Origin: Bacteroidota bacterium
GTDB lineage: Bacteria; Bacteroidota; Bacteroidia; NORP154
Direction: 5' to 3'
Length of the DNA: 5,940 bases
Assembly (NCBI GenBank): GCA_002401055.1
Contig: NVRZ01000216.1
Span: forward strand, 1 to 5,940
Under the pieces are notes generated by a model that saw nothing but the letters and a program-made list of their open reading frames with translations, was not told the origin of the DNA and did not search any database. How positions within the stretch are numbered: the stretch's first letter is position 1; each line of letters begins with the position of its first letter. This document shows, piece after piece, positions 5,301 to 5,940 of this stretch. The position numbers and the translations under genes were made by a program.

Positions 5301-5940
5301 CCCTGAGGTTCCGTAATTACAATAGTAGTAACTGCTGTACATCCGTTTCCATCTGTTACTGTTACATCATAAATATCGGCAACCAAGTTTATTGCTTGTG
5401 CACCTGTTTGACCATCACTCCATAAATATGTGTATGAACCTACACCGCCACTTACTGTTGATTGAGCAAACCCATCATTACCACCATTACAACTCACATT
5501 TCCGCTTGACGAAATTGCAATTATTAGTAGGTCAGGAGTTCCAACCACTGTACTAGAAGTTGTAAAGCATCCATTCTGATCAGTAATAGTAACGCTATAA
5601 GGACCCGCACACAAATTAGATGCAACCTGAGTTGCCTGAGTAAAGAAGTCGTCCCAGTTATAGGTATAAGGACTCGTTCCATTGCTGGCAGTGGAAGTTG
5701 CGGTTCCATCACAATCACCAAAGCAAGTAACATCTGTTGAAGCTGATATTGCAGTCATTGGTAAAGGGTCAATGATTGCAAAGAGCCCAATGGCGTTACA
5801 TCCATGAAGATCTGTTATAGCTACCGAGTAAGTACCATTACACAAGCCTGTAGCACTTGCAGTGGTTTGAGCGTCTGGGTCATTCCATAAATAAGTATAA
5901 GGGGATGTTCCACCCGCTGCTGTTACACCTGCTGACCCAT
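2321..5940 (-). CDS. Large SprB-repeat/PKD adhesin with T9SS CHU_C sorting domain (5' end outside window)
   Basis: The C-terminal 1205 residues of a giant secreted protein are visible, ending in a TAA stop at 2323-2321. The frame stays open to the window edge, so no start can be assigned; a TTG at 5845 lies inside a repeat (GLCNGTYSV) and is not the start. Numbering visible residues from the codon at 5938-5936: a partial SprB-like repeat (1-61), nine more of 75-83 residues (62-755), two Ig/PKD-like repeats (756-915), two PKD domains (916-1105) and a CHU_C domain (1106-1205). Typical repeats read V(S/T)CNG...PYTYxW...Y(S/D)VTVTDxNGC...I(T/D)EP. SprB-type proteins are T9SS-exported surface filaments used in gliding or adhesion; that role here is inferred from family only. 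The stalk is very acidic: no Arg and five Lys in the first 820 residues. The next gene lies 315 bp downstream on the same strand. Family assignment is secure; ligand and true length are unknown. Confidence 0.95.
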   Translation of the reverse strand, partial: GSAGVTAAGGTSPYTYLWNDPDAQTTASATGLCNGTYSVAITDLHGCNAIGLFAIIDPLPMTAISASTDVTCFGDCDGTATSTASNGTSPYTYNWDDFFTQATQVASNLCAGPYSVTITDQNGCFTTSSTVVGTPDLLIIAISSSGNVSCNGGNDGFAQSTVSGGVGSYTYLWSDGQTGAQAINLVADIYDVTVTDGNGCTAVTTIVITEPQGMGVTTSQVNVSCYDLCDGSIVLSVGGGTPPYTYQWNDPGLQTSSTATGLCFGVFGVTITDNKSCIITTSVIITQPQQLGLFETITPSTCGASNGGACVNVIGGCSPYVIIWDDPLTTVGSCITNVPAGAYNPIVTDCNGCFFTKPVVINDITGPVIDTLINTDVTCNGDSNGTATVAATGVTPPLTYVWKYGADTIASGIGFTTVFNLWGGTFSITIIDANGCIAGSSITIDEPGLMSAAVISYQNVSCNGLCDGTANLFVGGGIPPYTYAWQGGQTTSSVTGLCAGTHNVVIYDANGCSTTASANITEPDQLVILDSVNDASCSGDSDGSIYITMQGGTPFYSYGWTPIGTGSSNIVTNLVAQVYTVTVVDIKQCVVSKVITVNEPLPLASVVTSTPSFCTDPNGVGTITPNGGTAPYTYLWPDNDTGATVSNLVAGVTYDVVVTDANGCTEIVSVSVTDNPGPMISLMATDVDCYGEDDGTATVTIDSLGTTPFTYLWSDPLPQSTATAVGLVGDNLYSVTVTDNFGCTANGQVFVNENDSLGLITSDSVIICTGQSVEISATGFGGFGVYVFEWTPNLGTGSTYTVNPDTTTTYTVEVVDEYGCRSSIVGSITVEVRPPIEPTVFDLVICEGEDIVLSVSVTGGLAPYDYIWSNGFTGSEQTLSGIMNDSSFFVTVSDLGSCSPDSSVQVNVLVHPNPDVDFTISGSGCEPSVLAVYVSPGADPVNLVTWFWDFDDGATSNDEDSTTHTYTSAGTYYVMLAVMSDKGCVDTVYDQTGIVAYETPTAGFIIQQVNIPLPHPHETSILSPTVDFQNTASLGADSIMWDFGDGTVIGPGMGNSIVTGSSNTSGTYYLPSHTYADTGVYYITQWVYTPNGCLDMIVDTLHIYGEYILFAPSAFTPNGDEDNEYFMPKGIGVVGEEFEMYIYDRWGDQIAKITGVWSDDPSVGWDGHANNGKRYAQMDVYVWLIRTKDFRGGDHEYVGHVTLLK
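2324..2623 (-). other. CHU_C / gliding-motility-associated C-terminal domain (type B T9SS sorting signal)
   Basis: The last 100 residues (1106-1205) have the canonical series: APSAFTPNGDEDN, IYDRWGDQI, a GWDG turn, DVYVWLIRTKD, and the end HEYVGHVTLLK. This matches the CHU_C (PF13585/TIGR04131-type) domain, which in Flavobacterium directs T9SS export and cell-surface attachment. Nine Lys/Arg lie in these 100 residues, in contrast to the nearly base-free stalk. The usual NGDGxND is here NGDEDNE, a mild deviation. It shows that the C-terminus of this gene is intact. Confidence 0.93.
2624..3193 (-). other. Two PKD domains
   Basis: Visible residues 916-999 and 1000-1105 carry the PKD signature: WDFDDG at 948-953 with HTYTSAGTYYVMLAV following, and WDFGDG at 1041-1046 with SHTYADTGVYYITQWV following. 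Each ends with a Cys-containing turn (KGCVD and NGCLD). The second has a longer loop between WDFGDG and HTYA (rich in Gly, Ser and Asn) than is usual. PKD domains are Ig-like folds acting as spacers or protein/polysaccharide-contact modules, and often precede CHU_C domains. Confidence 0.88.
3194..3673 (-). repeat. Two Ig/PKD-like repeats joining the SprB array to the PKD domains
   Basis: Visible residues 756-835 and 836-915 share the pattern (I/V)ICxGxxVxxS(A/V)...G....Y.(F/Y).W......G........T.Y.V.V.D..GC/GSC. They keep the two-Cys spacing of SprB repeats but have ICTGQSVEISATG and ICEGEDIVLSVSV strands and a TTTTYTVEVVDEYGC strand, closer to PKD/Ig-like repeats of Bacteroidota surface proteins. 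They look like a transitional linker between the repeat stalk and the C-terminal PKD pair. Confidence 0.65.
3674..5940 (-). repeat. Array of about ten SprB-like repeats in the large adhesin
   Basis: Tandem protein repeats on the minus strand, approximate DNA limits: 5940-5756 (partial), 5755-5531, 5530-5303, 5302-5072, 5071-4844, 4843-4595, 4594-4367, 4366-4136, 4135-3908 and 3907-3674. Each has Cys near its start (T/S-C-x-G), a PYTYxW-type core, a strand like YSVTVTD, and Cys in the NGC turn, usually closing with EP. Three repeats (5755-5531, 5302-5072, 4594-4367) carry a second Cys pair, and the 5071-4844 copy is divergent with six Cys. The array continues beyond 5940. Confidence 0.88.

Noticed and set aside
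5843..5845. TTG as start codon of the large adhesin
   Set aside because: The frame is open upstream to the window edge and encodes the rest of a SprB-like repeat (GGTSPYTYLWNDP). There is no signal peptide at this TTG.
1..5940. CRISPR array or DNA-level tandem repeat suggested by recurring PYTYxW-coding segments
   Set aside because: The recurring segments are about 75-80 codons apart, differ in DNA sequence and stay in one reading frame, so they are protein repeats and not CRISPR repeats.

Overview
The window is the inside of a cell-surface adhesin locus from a Bacteroidota bacterium, most likely a marine or freshwater member of the Flavobacteriales or a related order. The evidence is the protein families: SprB-type repeats, PKD domains, a gliding-motility-associated (CHU_C) C-terminal domain used by the type IX secretion system (T9SS), and a choice-of-anchor-J-like N-terminal domain. 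Moderate-to-low GC, AT-rich intergenic DNA and no Shine-Dalgarno motif before the one visible start also fit. The genus cannot be told from this sequence.

Both genes lie on the minus strand and both run off the window. From right to left in the direction of transcription: (1) positions 5940-2321 hold the last 1205 residues of a very long secreted protein. It has about ten SprB-like repeats, two Ig/PKD-like repeats, two PKD domains and a terminal CHU_C sorting domain; its true start is outside the window. (2) Positions 2320-2006 are a 315-bp intergenic gap. It falls from about 43% GC after the upstream stop to about 23% before the next start and holds a small inverted-repeat structure but no convincing gene. 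(3) Positions 2005-1 hold the first 668 residues of a second secreted protein: signal peptide, choice-of-anchor-J/MAM-like beta-sandwich, CARDB-like domain, an unrecognised Cys-containing beta domain, then three SprB-like repeats, the last cut by the window edge. The plus strand carries no credible gene.

Together the genes look like tandem T9SS-exported adhesins: repeat stalks that display or anchor globular domains outside the outer membrane, as in SprB-type gliding or attachment proteins. This is a known kind of system. The less usual points are a subclass of repeats with a co-varying second cysteine pair, an 820-residue stretch with no arginine and only five lysines, one aberrant six-cysteine repeat, and a structured intergenic block that may be a dispersed repeat.
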